Of a stretch of DNA of 64,000 nucleotides, positions 52,367 through 60,712 are shown one piece after another; the stretch's first letter is position 1, and every line of letters begins with the position of its first letter. Position numbers and translations under genes: made by a program. Source of the DNA: Propionibacteriaceae bacterium (lineage in GTDB: Bacteria; Actinomycetota; Actinomycetes; Propionibacteriales; Propionibacteriaceae); assembly GCA_027492675.1 (NCBI GenBank), contig JAPUEI010000097.1, positions 4,302 through 68,301 of the forward strand, given 5' to 3'. Under the pieces are notes generated by a model. The model made no database searches. It was not told the origin of the DNA and worked only from the letters and a program-made list of their open reading frames with translations.

Positions 52367-53248
52367 GTGACGCAGCCACCCTTCGGGCGACTCCTGACCG
52401 CCATGGTCACGCCGTTCACCCCTGACGGTGCACTGGACCTGAACGCGGCGGCGCGGTTGGCGTCCCACCTCGTCGACGTGCAGCTCAACGACGCCCTGGT
52501 GATCAACGGCACGACGGGAGAGTCGCCGACGACCACCGACGAGGAGAAGATTCGGCTGCTCGAGGTCGTCGTGGACGCGGTGGGGGACCGGGCAACGGTC
52601 ATCGCGGGCGTGGGCTCCTTCGACACGGCGCACACGATCCACCTGGCACAGCAGTCGGCCGCCGTCGGTGTCGACGGGCTGCTCGTGGTCACCCCGTACT
52701 ACTCGCGACCTCCGCAGGACGCTCTGGCCGCCCATTTCCTCGCCGTCGCGGATGCCACCGACCTGCCGATCATGCTGTACGACATCCCGCACCGCACCGG
52801 TGTGCCGATCGAGACCGAGACCCTGCTCACGATCGCGGAGCACCCCCACATCGTGGCCGTCAAGGACGCCAAGGGGCTGCCCGCGCAGTCGGCGGTCGTC
52901 ATGGCGAACTCCGATCTCGCCTACTACGCCGGCGACGATGCCATGCTGCTGCCGCTCCTGGCCATCGGTGGCTCAGGTGTGGTCGGCACGTCGACCCACT
53001 TCACCGGCACCCGGACGAAGGCCGTCATCAAGGCATGGGACGCGGGCGACATCGCGACCGCGATCACGCTGTACCGCGAGTTGCTGCCGGTGTACCAGGG
53101 GGTCTTCGCCACGCAGGGCGTCATGCTCGTCAAGGCGGGTCTCAACGCCAGAGGGATCCCCGCCGGGCCCGTACGACTGCCGCTGCTCGATGCCTCGGAA
53201 GCGCAGACGCGCACGTTCGTGGCTCTTCTCGACGCACTGGGTGAGTAG
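52367..53248 (+). CDS. dapA: 4-hydroxy-tetrahydrodipicolinate synthase
   Basis: This 293-residue (beta/alpha)8 aldolase condenses pyruvate with aspartate semialdehyde, first step of the diaminopimelate branch. NGTTGESPT (Thr pair), YDIPHRTG (Tyr) and the Schiff-base lysine in VAVKDAKG are in place. It starts at GTG 52367, one base after the carrier protein stop. With dapC, dapD and dapE in the window, four steps of this pathway lie within 12 kb. Confidence 0.92.
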   Translation: MTQPPFGRLLTAMVTPFTPDGALDLNAAARLASHLVDVQLNDALVINGTTGESPTTTDEEKIRLLEVVVDAVGDRATVIAGVGSFDTAHTIHLAQQSAAVGVDGLLVVTPYYSRPPQDALAAHFLAVADATDLPIMLYDIPHRTGVPIETETLLTIAEHPHIVAVKDAKGLPAQSAVVMANSDLAYYAGDDAMLLPLLAIGGSGVVGTSTHFTGTRTKAVIKAWDAGDIATAITLYRELLPVYQGVFATQGVMLVKAGLNARGIPAGPVRLPLLDASEAQTRTFVALLDALGE

Positions 53249-53299
53249 CTCCGGCGGGCACGTCCCCATGCCTCAGGCTCGACGGGTATCCTTCGGACC

Positions 53300-53725
53300 G
53301 TGAACCTGGGGCCCACTGAGATCATGATGCTGGTCCTTCTCGGCGTGCTCATGTTCGGCCCCGAGAAGCTCCCGCCCGTCGCGCGCAAGGTCGGCCGCGT
53401 GTACCGCTATCTGAGCGGCATCGCGAACGAGGCCAAGGACCAGCTGGGCAAGGAGCTCGGCCCCGGCTTCCAGGACCTCTCGCTGGCGGATCTCAACCCC
53501 AAGACCTTCCTCACCAAGCACCTGCTGGACGCGGGCGAGGTGGACGCCGTACGCGAGGCGCTGAGCGAGTCCAAGCAGGCGCTGTCGGACGGCTCGGCGG
53601 AACTGGCCTCGGCCACCGCGGGCATCGCCAGCGGGGCCAACGAGTTGTTGGGCGCGCTCAACGGATCCGAAGACGGCGTCCTGGTGACACCGGCCGGCGT
53701 ACCGTTCGACCTCGAGGCGACCTAG
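53300..53725 (+). CDS. tatB: Sec-independent protein translocase protein TatB
   Basis: This 141-residue protein has a short N-terminal membrane helix, the FGPEKLPPVARKVG hinge of TatA/B proteins, and a long amphipathic and helical tail. It forms the receptor of the twin-arginine pathway with TatC. It starts at GTG 53300. The esterase at 8898 is a likely client of this pathway. In M. tuberculosis tatB also precedes mrp, but here a repeat array lies between. Confidence 0.88.
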   Translation: MNLGPTEIMMLVLLGVLMFGPEKLPPVARKVGRVYRYLSGIANEAKDQLGKELGPGFQDLSLADLNPKTFLTKHLLDAGEVDAVREALSESKQALSDGSAELASATAGIASGANELLGALNGSEDGVLVTPAGVPFDLEAT

Positions 53726-53745
53726 CCGTACGGGGGTCCGTACGG
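53726..53745. terminator. Hairpin after tatB
   Basis: Two CCGTACGG copies (53726-53733 and 53738-53745), each self-complementary, can form an 8-base stem with loop GGGT right after the tatB stop. Confidence 0.45.
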
Positions 53746-53754
53746 TGGCCTCTG

Positions 53755-54316
53755 ATACCGCACGCCGTTTCCACCGGGCGGGTCGTGCACCTTTCCACAC
53801 AATGTTCGCGGCACCTCTCGTGCGCGGTGGGCAGTGTGCCGGGACACGCCATACCGACCGCGCGTGTCGTGCACTATCTGTGGCTGGGTGGAGTGGCGGC
53901 TGGTACGGAGTGCAACTCGTGTCGCGCCACGCCGTATCGATCGCGCGTGTCGTGCACTATCTGTGGCTGGGTGGAGTGGCGGCTGGTACGGAGTGCGGTT
54001 GGTGTCGCGCCACGCTGTATCGGCCGCGCGTGTCGTGCACTATCTGCCCCGAGGTGAACTGCCGACTCGTACGGAGTGCAACTCGTGTCGCGACTCGCCG
54101 TATCGGCCGCGCGTGTCGTGCACTATCTGTGGCTGGGTGGAGTGGCGGCTGGTACGGAGTGCGGTTGGTGTCGCGCCACGCCGTATCGGCCGCGCGTGTC
54201 GTGCACTATCTGCGGTCGAGGGGGAGGGCTGAAGACACCCTGACCCCCACCTGCGTCCCGCTCGCCGTGCTCGGATAGTGCGCGACACGCCCGGTCGCCG
54301 CGGCGTGTCGCGACAG
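53755..54316. repeat. Regular repeat array: 45-bp repeats, 38-bp spacers, 83-bp period
   Basis: Five 45-base copies in the same orientation start at 53836, 53919, 54002, 54085 and 54168. The consensus begins GTGTCGCGCCACGCCGTA and ends GCGCGTGTCGTGCACTATCTG. The four spacers are 38 bases each. Three of them start TGGCTGGGTGGAGTGG and the fourth differs. A weak copy at about 53755-53795 precedes the array, and a reversed copy lies at 54272-54316. The 83-base period is not a multiple of three, so it is not coding. No gene is seen in this 600-base gap. Confidence 0.85.
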
Positions 54317-54356
54317 GTCATGAACTCTGTAGCGTCCGACCGGGGTCGGACAGCGA

Positions 54357-55523
54357 CTAACCGACCGGGCTGAGGCCCAGGGGCACGCCCACGAGGGTCT
54401 TGCGCGACTCGGCCAGTCGGTTGGCCAGGCCTACGATCGCCGCCGCGCTCGGGCGGGTCGGGTCGACCATCACCAGCGGGGTCCCCGCGTCACCGCCGGC
54501 CCGGAAGTCGGGCTCCAGCGGGATCTCGGCGAGCAGCGGAACCTCGTACCCCAGACGCTCCGTGAGGCCCGCGGCGACCTTCTGGCCACCACCGGTGCCG
54601 AAGACGTCGACGCGGTGGCTCTTGTCGCAGTGAGGACACGTGGTCTCGAGGTACGCCATGTTCTCGACGACGCCGATGACCTTCTGCTTCATGATCCCGG
54701 CCATCGTGCCGGCGCGCTCGGCGATGTCGGTCGACGCCTGCTGCGGGGTCGTCACGACGATGACCTCGGCGCCCGGGAGCTTCTGACCGAGGCTGATCGC
54801 GATGTCGCCCGTGCCGGGGGGCATGTCGAGGACCAGGTAGTCGAGGTCGCCCCAGTAGACGTCGGCGAGCAGCTGGGTGAGCGCCCGGTCGAGGATCGGG
54901 CCGCGCCAGGCGACGACCTGGTCGCGCGACGGCTTCATCATGCCCACGCTGATGACCTTGATGCCCTTGGTCTCCACGGGGAGCAGGAGGTTGACGTCCT
55001 CGAGCGAGGTCGGGCCCTCGTCCTCGCCCAGACCAAGGAGGTCGGGTACGGAGTGGCCGTAGACGTCCGCGTCGAGCAGGCCGACGCTGTGGCCGGCCGC
55101 CGCGAGGGCGAGCGCCAGGTTGACCGAGACCGACGACTTGCCGACGCCGCCCTTGCCGGACGCGATCGCGAGCACGCGGGTGTGGCTGGTCGGCTTCGCG
55201 AACGGGATGTCGCGCTCCGGAACGCCACCGCGCAGCATCGTACGGAGCGCGGTGCGCTGCTCCTCGTCCATGACACCCATCTCGACCTCGACGCCGGTGG
55301 TGCCTTCGACGCCCATGACCGCGATCGTCACGTCGTTGCGCAGACGATCGCGCAAGGGGCAGCCGCCGGTGGTGAGCAGGATCCGTACGACCACCTGGCC
55401 GTCGTCGGCCACATGGACGTCGTCGACCATGCCCAACTCGGTGATGGGTCGGTGGATCTCGGGGTCGTTGACGCCGTGCAGTGCGGCGCGGATCTGGGGC
55501 AGTAGCGGGTTCTCGTCAGGCAC
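54357..55523 (-). CDS. mrp: Mrp/ApbC-type iron-sulfur cluster carrier ATPase
   Basis: This 388-residue P-loop protein has an N-terminal FeS-assembly (DUF59/MIP18) domain (about 1-95), the deviant Walker A SGKGGVGKSS, the DMPPGTGD motif and the C-terminal CPHC cluster-binding pair. It delivers Fe-S clusters to target proteins. It is the last gene of a minus-strand run after DUF1003 and the MgtE-like gene. The order matches M. tuberculosis (Rv1229c). Confidence 0.92.
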   Translation of the reverse strand: MPDENPLLPQIRAALHGVNDPEIHRPITELGMVDDVHVADDGQVVVRILLTTGGCPLRDRLRNDVTIAVMGVEGTTGVEVEMGVMDEEQRTALRTMLRGGVPERDIPFAKPTSHTRVLAIASGKGGVGKSSVSVNLALALAAAGHSVGLLDADVYGHSVPDLLGLGEDEGPTSLEDVNLLLPVETKGIKVISVGMMKPSRDQVVAWRGPILDRALTQLLADVYWGDLDYLVLDMPPGTGDIAISLGQKLPGAEVIVVTTPQQASTDIAERAGTMAGIMKQKVIGVVENMAYLETTCPHCDKSHRVDVFGTGGGQKVAAGLTERLGYEVPLLAEIPLEPDFRAGGDAGTPLVMVDPTRPSAAAIVGLANRLAESRKTLVGVPLGLSPVG

Positions 55524-55540
55524 CTGGACAGGCTACCCGT

Positions 55541-56065
55541 TCACGGCGCGTCGGTCGTCTCCGTACGGCTGTCGTGCCGCTCGTCGAGGTCCTCGAGCAG
55601 CTCGCGCAGCTCGGAGCGGATGAAGTCGCGGGTGGCGAGGTCGCCGACGCGCATACGCAGACTGGCGATCTCGCGAGCGAGGAAGTCCATGTCGGCGCGC
55701 GACTGGGCCGCCTGCCGGCGATCGTCGTCCTGGGCGATCCGGTCTCGGGCCTCCTGCCGGTACTGCGCGAGCAGGATCAGCGGCGCCGCGTACGACGCCT
55801 GGAGGCTCAGGACGAGCGTGAGGAAGATGAAGGGGTACCGGTCGAAGCGGAGCGCGTCGGGCGCCAGCGTGTTCCACAGGGCCCACAGGATGACGATGAC
55901 CGACATCCAGCCGATGAAGCGGGCCGTACCCATGAACTGCGCGAAGCGCTCCGCGAACGCGCCGATGATCTCGGAGTCGAACTGGACCTTCGGCATCCAG
56001 GTCCGCTTCACCGGCCCGGGGGAGTTGAGGCGCTCGACGTCGACGCGCTTGCGTGCCCTAGCCAC
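55541..56065 (-). CDS. DUF1003 membrane protein
   Basis: This 174-residue protein has two membrane helices near the middle, at about 44-67 and 80-100 (IGWMSVIVILWALWN, FIFLTLVLSLQASYAAP). A charged, coiled-coil-like C-terminus follows. It is typical of DUF1003. The function is unknown. Its start overlaps the MgtE-like gene by 8 bases. Confidence 0.85.
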   Translation of the reverse strand: MARARKRVDVERLNSPGPVKRTWMPKVQFDSEIIGAFAERFAQFMGTARFIGWMSVIVILWALWNTLAPDALRFDRYPFIFLTLVLSLQASYAAPLILLAQYRQEARDRIAQDDDRRQAAQSRADMDFLAREIASLRMRVGDLATRDFIRSELRELLEDLDERHDSRTETTDAP

Positions 56066-57329
56066 GACGGTCCTCGTCGGGAGTCAGCACGCCCTCCATC
56101 TGCAGGCCGCGCCAGTCCTCGGGCAGCATGTGGTCGAGGACGTCGTCGACGGTCACCGCGCCCAGCAGGTGGTGCTCGGCGTCGACAACGGGAACGACCA
56201 GGACGTCGTACGTGGCGAAGTAGCGGCTGACCGTCGCCAACTCGGCCGTCGGCAGCAGGGGGCGAAGCTCACGGTCGATGAGGCTGGAGACGAGCGTCGA
56301 GGGAGGCTCGCGCAGCAGGCGCTGCAGGTGTACGCCTCCGATGAACTTGCCGGTCGGCGCCTCGAGCGGCGGACGGCAGACGAACACCATGCCGGACAGC
56401 GCCGGCGGGATCTCCTCGACGCGGGCCAGCGCCAGGGCGTCGGCGACGGTCGCGTCCGGTGCCAGGATGATCGGCTCGGGCGTCATCATGCCGCCGGCGG
56501 AGTCGTCGTCGTAAGCCAGCAGGTCTCGTACGTCCTGCGCGTCTTCCGGCCGCATCCGCTCCAGCAGCGTCTCGGCGACGTCGTCGGGCAGCTCGGAGAT
56601 GAGGTCGGCCGCGTCGTCGGGGTCCATCTCCTCGAGCACGTCGGCGGCACGCTCAGGGTCGAGCAGGGTGATCAGGTCCACCTGCTCGTCCTCGGGCAGC
56701 TCCTCGATCGCGTCAGCGAGCTGGCGGTCGTCGAGGGCATGCGCGACCTCGACGCGGCGCTCGGGGGCCATGTCGTGGAGCTCGCGGGCGACGTCGGCGG
56801 GCTTCATGTCGAGCATCTCCGCCAGCAGGGCCTCGTCGGTCTCCAGCCCGGACAGGCTGAGGTCCGGCACGTCCTGCCAGGGCGCGATCGCCACCGGCAC
56901 GCGGCTCGACAGCTGCAGCGCCTTCGGGATGTCCCGCAGCGCGACCTTGGACAGTTCCCAGTCCTCGCCGCGGCCGGCGTGCATGGCGACGTCGAAGATC
57001 GTGGTGGGGATGCTGGTGCCACGGCGGACGACGCGACGGCCGACGAGATCCTCGAGCACGAGCGTCTCGCCCTCGCGGCGATGGAAGCGGCGGGTGTTCA
57101 CCACGCCGGAGACGACGATCTGTACGGCGTCGATCGAGTACACACGCTCCATCGGGAGGTACGCCCGGCGGCGGGCGAACAGCTCGGCGACCAGACCCTT
57201 CACGCGGGGCGGGCGTCCTTGGCCCCGAATCTGGATGACGACGTCGTGCAGCTTGCCGATCGTGTCGCCGTCCACATCGATGATGGGCAGCCCACGAAGG
57301 CGCGAGATGTACATCGTCGTCGGAGCCAC
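56058..57329 (-). CDS. Soluble MgtE N-terminal/CBS domain protein
   Basis: This protein of about 423 residues starts at GTG 57329 (MAPTTMYISRLRG). It has PRC-barrel-like parts at about 1-140, the MgtE N-terminal repeat region (LADAIEELPEDEQVDLITLL, RAADVLEEMDPDDAADLI) and a CBS pair near the end (GMMTPEPI, FIGGVHLQRLL, HHLLGAVTVDDVLDHML). It lacks the membrane channel of a true MgtE. It may sense Mg for another protein. The downstream partner is DUF1003. Confidence 0.83.
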   Translation of the reverse strand: MAPTTMYISRLRGLPIIDVDGDTIGKLHDVVIQIRGQGRPPRVKGLVAELFARRRAYLPMERVYSIDAVQIVVSGVVNTRRFHRREGETLVLEDLVGRRVVRRGTSIPTTIFDVAMHAGRGEDWELSKVALRDIPKALQLSSRVPVAIAPWQDVPDLSLSGLETDEALLAEMLDMKPADVARELHDMAPERRVEVAHALDDRQLADAIEELPEDEQVDLITLLDPERAADVLEEMDPDDAADLISELPDDVAETLLERMRPEDAQDVRDLLAYDDDSAGGMMTPEPIILAPDATVADALALARVEEIPPALSGMVFVCRPPLEAPTGKFIGGVHLQRLLREPPSTLVSSLIDRELRPLLPTAELATVSRYFATYDVLVVPVVDAEHHLLGAVTVDDVLDHMLPEDWRGLQMEGVLTPDEDRRG

Positions 57330-57386
57330 GCCAGAAGGGTAGTCTCCCGAACCCGGCAGAAGCACGCCGAACCGCGTGCGGTGGAC

Positions 57387-58250
57387 TCAGTCCAGCGCGG
57401 TGATGGCCTCGTGTATCGCCAGCACACGCTCGGCGGTCGCGACGTGGAGGTTCTCGACCATGCGGCCGCGGTACGTGACGACGCCCGCGCCGGCTGCCTC
57501 GCGCCAGGCGTCGAGCAGGCCTCGGGCGTCCTCGACGGCCTCGGCGCTCGGGGCGTACACCTCGTTGGCGCCCTCGACCTGCTTGGGGTGGATGAGCGTC
57601 TTGCCGTCGAAACCCAGCGCGCGTCCCTGGTGGCACTCGTCGAGGAAGCCGTCCACGTCGGTGAGGTCGTTGTACACACCGTCGAGGACAGCGACACCGG
57701 CCGCCTTCGCGCCCAGCACGACGAGGCCGAGGGAGGTGTGCAGGGGCAACCGGCCGGGTACGTGCTCGACGCCGAGCTCCTTGACCAGGTCGTTCGTCCC
57801 GAGCACGAGCACGGTGAGCCGGTCCGACGCCTCGGCGATGGCAGCGACGTCGAGGACCGCGCGCGGGGTCTCGATCATCGCCCAGAGCGCGGTGTGGTCG
57901 GGGGCGCCGAGCGCCTCCATCGAGGCGGCGAGGTCGCGTACAGTCCGGGCCGAGTCGACCTTGGGTACGACGATCGCATCGGGTCCCGCAGCGCAGGCGG
58001 CGGCGAGGTCGGCCTCGTGCCAGTCCGTACCGACGCCGTTCACCCGGATGGCGAGCTCGCGGCGGCCGAAGCCACCCGCCCGTACAGCGGCAGCCGCGGC
58101 GTCCCGAGCGCTCTCCTTGGCGTCCGGCGCGACGGCGTCCTCGAGGTCGAGGATCACGGCGTCGACCGGCAGCGTGCGTGCCTTGTCGAGGGCCCGGGCG
58201 TTGGACGCCGGGAGGTAGAGCACGGAGCGGCGGGGACGGTACGTGGCCAT
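57387..58250 (-). CDS. HpcH/HpaI aldolase / citrate lyase beta-like protein
   Basis: This 287-residue TIM-barrel enzyme of the CitE-like family has RRSVLYLPASNARALDKA at the start, VILDLEDAVAPD with the metal-binding region, the arginine in IRVNGVGT and GKTLIHPKQVEGAN near the end. It may cleave malyl-, citramalyl- or beta-methylmalyl-CoA. It has no citrate lyase partners. It is the first gene before the mgtE-like gene and follows the second repeat locus. Confidence 0.87.
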   Translation of the reverse strand: MATYRPRRSVLYLPASNARALDKARTLPVDAVILDLEDAVAPDAKESARDAAAAAVRAGGFGRRELAIRVNGVGTDWHEADLAAACAAGPDAIVVPKVDSARTVRDLAASMEALGAPDHTALWAMIETPRAVLDVAAIAEASDRLTVLVLGTNDLVKELGVEHVPGRLPLHTSLGLVVLGAKAAGVAVLDGVYNDLTDVDGFLDECHQGRALGFDGKTLIHPKQVEGANEVYAPSAEAVEDARGLLDAWREAAGAGVVTYRGRMVENLHVATAERVLAIHEAITALD

Positions 58251-58318
58251 GGCCCGAGGTTAGCGGTCCGTACGGGATGGGGCCGCGGCAGCCCTCAACC
58301 ACCCAGAGAGTGCACGAC

Positions 58319-58459
58319 GTGTCGCGCCACGCCGTACCGACCGCGCGTGTCGTGCACTATCTGAGTGCGGGGCGAGAGGGCGTGGGGCGACTCGGCTCGC
58401 TGGGAGTGCAGTTCGTGTCGCGCCACGCCGTACCGACCGCGCGTGTCGTGCACTATCTG
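58319..58459. repeat. Second locus of the 45-bp repeat family (two copies)
   Basis: Copies at 58319-58363 and 58415-58459 are identical to each other and match the 53.8-54.2 kb consensus almost fully (TACC for TATC). The spacer here is 51 bases and unlike the others except for its last bases GGGAGTGCAGTTC, which echo GGAGTGCAACTC. The locus lies between divergent genes. A conserved GAGTGCA precedes most copies in both loci. Confidence 0.82.
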
Positions 58460-58552
58460 AGTGCGCACTATGACGCGGGGCAGCAGGCGGCGCGGCGAGT
58501 ACGTCCCGCGACGAGGGCCCTCCGCCACGGAGTCGCCGCATAGTGTGGGGGC

Positions 58553-59074
58553 ATGACCCAGGATCCGTTCGCCAGTGTGACGCCGGCGGGGCCACGCCGG
58601 ACCAGCAGCATGTTCGACCTCGAGTACCCGCAGTCCGTCGGGATCTTCGCCACCTACCCGGCGGCCGAGAAGGCCGTGGACTACCTCGCCGACAACGGCT
58701 TCCCGGTCGGCAACCTCGCCATCGTCGGCACCGACCTGCGCACCGTGGAGCGCGTGCTCGCCCGCCGGACCTGGCGCACCGTGCTCACCCAAGGGGCGCT
58801 GCAGGGCCTCAATACCGCGCTCATCCTGTTCCTCGTGCTGTGGATCTTCATGCCCGGCGGCAACGTGCTCGGCCTGCTGCTCGCCGCGCTGGTCTTCGGC
58901 GTCCTTGTCAGCTCCCTGTTCGCCGCCATCGGCTACTCCCTGAGCAGGGGTGCACGCGACTTCACCTCCGTGCAGCAGACGGTGGCCACGCGGTACGAGG
59001 TGCTGTGCGAGCACAAGGTCGCCGAACAGGCACGCGAGATGATCGCGAAGCTGGCGCCCGTCGACCTCGGCTAG
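58553..59074 (+). CDS. General stress protein 17M-like (YflT) membrane protein
   Basis: This 173-residue protein has an N-terminal YflT-type domain (VGIFATYPAAEKAVDYLADNGFPV) and two membrane helices (about 80-100 and 105-125). It resembles actinobacterial general stress proteins of the 17M type. The function is unknown. It starts at ATG 58553 and overlaps the convergent pssA by 4 bases. Confidence 0.82.
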   Translation: MTQDPFASVTPAGPRRTSSMFDLEYPQSVGIFATYPAAEKAVDYLADNGFPVGNLAIVGTDLRTVERVLARRTWRTVLTQGALQGLNTALILFLVLWIFMPGGNVLGLLLAALVFGVLVSSLFAAIGYSLSRGARDFTSVQQTVATRYEVLCEHKVAEQAREMIAKLAPVDLG

Positions 59075-59991
59075 AGCCTGATCCGCGGACGACGCCGCTG
59101 GATCGGACGCCGACGGCCCGCGTTCCTGATCGCACGCCGTTCCTGACCGGTGGCCTCCCAGGCTGCAGGCGTCGAGGACAGCCAGAGGTACGTGCTCATG
59201 GCGAACGGCATGTGCGCGAGGTAGACGAGGTCGACGATCAGCACGGTGATCAGCGGCTGCGTCAGCAGCAGCGCGACCATGACCACGAAGACGGCCAGCA
59301 GCGCGGGGATCAGCCGCTGCCGCAGCCGTACCGTCTTCATCGACAGCGTCGGGATCTTGGAGAACGCCAGACAGGCCACCAGGACCAGCCACAGTGAGGT
59401 GACGATCGGCAGGCTCCACCAGCCCGGCCCGAACTTCACGTGGGCCACGACCGGGGCCAGCGCCAGCAAGGCGGCGGCCGGCGCCGGCACACCCACGAAG
59501 AACTCCTTGTGGAAGACCGGCTGGTCCTCGTCCTCCAGCAGGGTGTTGAAGCGCGCCAGCCGCAGCACGATCGCGGCGCTGTAGATCACGCACGCCATCC
59601 AGGTCCAGTCCTGGGCAGCTCCGGCTCCGCGGCCGAACAGCGTGAAGTACGTCATCAGCGCAGGCGTCACGCCGAAGTTCACCGCGTCACACAACGAGTC
59701 CAGCTGCTCACCCATCTTCGACGAGGCGCCGAGCATGCGGGCGATGCGCCCGTCCAGGGCATCGAGGACGGCCGCGATCCCGACAAGGGCCAGCGCGAGC
59801 GCTGGACGGCCATCGGCGGAGTAGTGGACGGCCGTGAGCCCGGCCGCGAGCGCCGAGATGGTGAACAGGCTCGGCAGCAGCGAGATCGTCCGGCGGCGCA
59901 GCCCGAGGTCGTTGTCGTCGCTGTTGTGCTCGACGGCCTCGTTGAGCGTGGCCACGTCCTCGGGCGACGTGAAGCGGCGTCGACGCGCCAT
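59071..59991 (-). CDS. pssA: CDP-diacylglycerol-serine O-phosphatidyltransferase
   Basis: This 306-residue membrane enzyme makes phosphatidylserine. The CDP-alcohol phosphatidyltransferase motif DALDGRIAR followed by MGEQLDSLCDAVNFG is intact. About eight membrane segments follow. It starts at ATG 59991, 5 bases after psd. A basic C-terminal tail (RRRPIQRRRPRIRL) ends the protein. Together with psd it gives phosphatidylethanolamine. Confidence 0.92.
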   Translation of the reverse strand: MARRRRFTSPEDVATLNEAVEHNSDDNDLGLRRRTISLLPSLFTISALAAGLTAVHYSADGRPALALALVGIAAVLDALDGRIARMLGASSKMGEQLDSLCDAVNFGVTPALMTYFTLFGRGAGAAQDWTWMACVIYSAAIVLRLARFNTLLEDEDQPVFHKEFFVGVPAPAAALLALAPVVAHVKFGPGWWSLPIVTSLWLVLVACLAFSKIPTLSMKTVRLRQRLIPALLAVFVVMVALLLTQPLITVLIVDLVYLAHMPFAMSTYLWLSSTPAAWEATGQERRAIRNAGRRRPIQRRRPRIRL

Positions 59992-59996
59992 GGCCG

Positions 59997-60710
59997 TCAG
60001 CCCAGGACGGCGAGGATCGTCTCGCCGCCGATGGTCCGCTGGCCGACGATCGGCCGCAGCGTCGTCCCCGCAGGCAGATAGGTGTCCACGCGTGACCCGA
60101 ACCGGATCAGCCCGTACGTCTGGGCCAGGCTCAGCTCGTGTCCTGTCTCCACCTCGCACACGATGCGCCGCGCCACGAGACCAGCGATCTGTACGACGCC
60201 GACCGCCACACCGGCGGGCGTCTCGATCCGTACGGCGTTGCGCTCGTTGCGTACCGACGCGTCCGGCACGTCCGCAGGCAGGAACTCGCCCTCCTTGTGC
60301 GCGACCTCGGCCACACGGCCCGCGACGGGCGCGCGCTGCACATGGACGTCGAGCACGGACAAGAAGATGCTCACCCGCGGCAGCGGCTGGTCGCCCAGAC
60401 CGAGCTCTGCCGGCGGTACGGCCTCGTCGACGAGCGCGACCTCGCCGTCAGCCGGCGCGACGACGGCGCCGGCGAGCACCGGCGGCACCCGCTTGGGCTC
60501 GCGGAAGAACAGGGCGAGGGCGCCGGCGGCAACCAGCGAGCTGCGCCGGAGCCAGCCGAACCTCCAACCGAACAGCCCTGCCGTGAGCGCGACGGCGACG
60601 AACGGCCGGCCCGCCTTGTGCATCGGCGGGACGGCGTCCTTGACGAGCCCCCAGACATGAGCAGGGAGGGACGCTTCGGGCGTGCCAGCGGGAACGGGAC
60701 GTTTGGCCAT
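59997..60710 (-). CDS. psd: Phosphatidylserine decarboxylase
   Basis: This 237-residue enzyme is the short (Psd-type, archaetidylserine-like) decarboxylase, with membrane segments near the N-terminus and the self-cleavage motif FGSRVDTYLP near the C-terminus, where the serine becomes the pyruvoyl group. VAPADGEVALVDE and VFLSVLDVHVQRAP-like segments are typical. It is 2 bases from the stop of trpB2 upstream and precedes pssA. Confidence 0.92.
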   Translation of the reverse strand: MAKRPVPAGTPEASLPAHVWGLVKDAVPPMHKAGRPFVAVALTAGLFGWRFGWLRRSSLVAAGALALFFREPKRVPPVLAGAVVAPADGEVALVDEAVPPAELGLGDQPLPRVSIFLSVLDVHVQRAPVAGRVAEVAHKEGEFLPADVPDASVRNERNAVRIETPAGVAVGVVQIAGLVARRIVCEVETGHELSLAQTYGLIRFGSRVDTYLPAGTTLRPIVGQRTIGGETILAVLG

Positions 60711-60712
60711 GA

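Noticed and set aside
53836-54212. CRISPR array
   Set aside because: Spacing is regular, but the spacers are near copies of one another, repeats are 45 bases, and no cas gene or leader is present in the window.
53745-54278. Protein-coding gene with repeated peptides such as RVVHYL
   Set aside because: The 83-base period shifts the frame at each unit, the open frames arise by chance in all phases, and the peptide is Cys/Arg-rich without any family.
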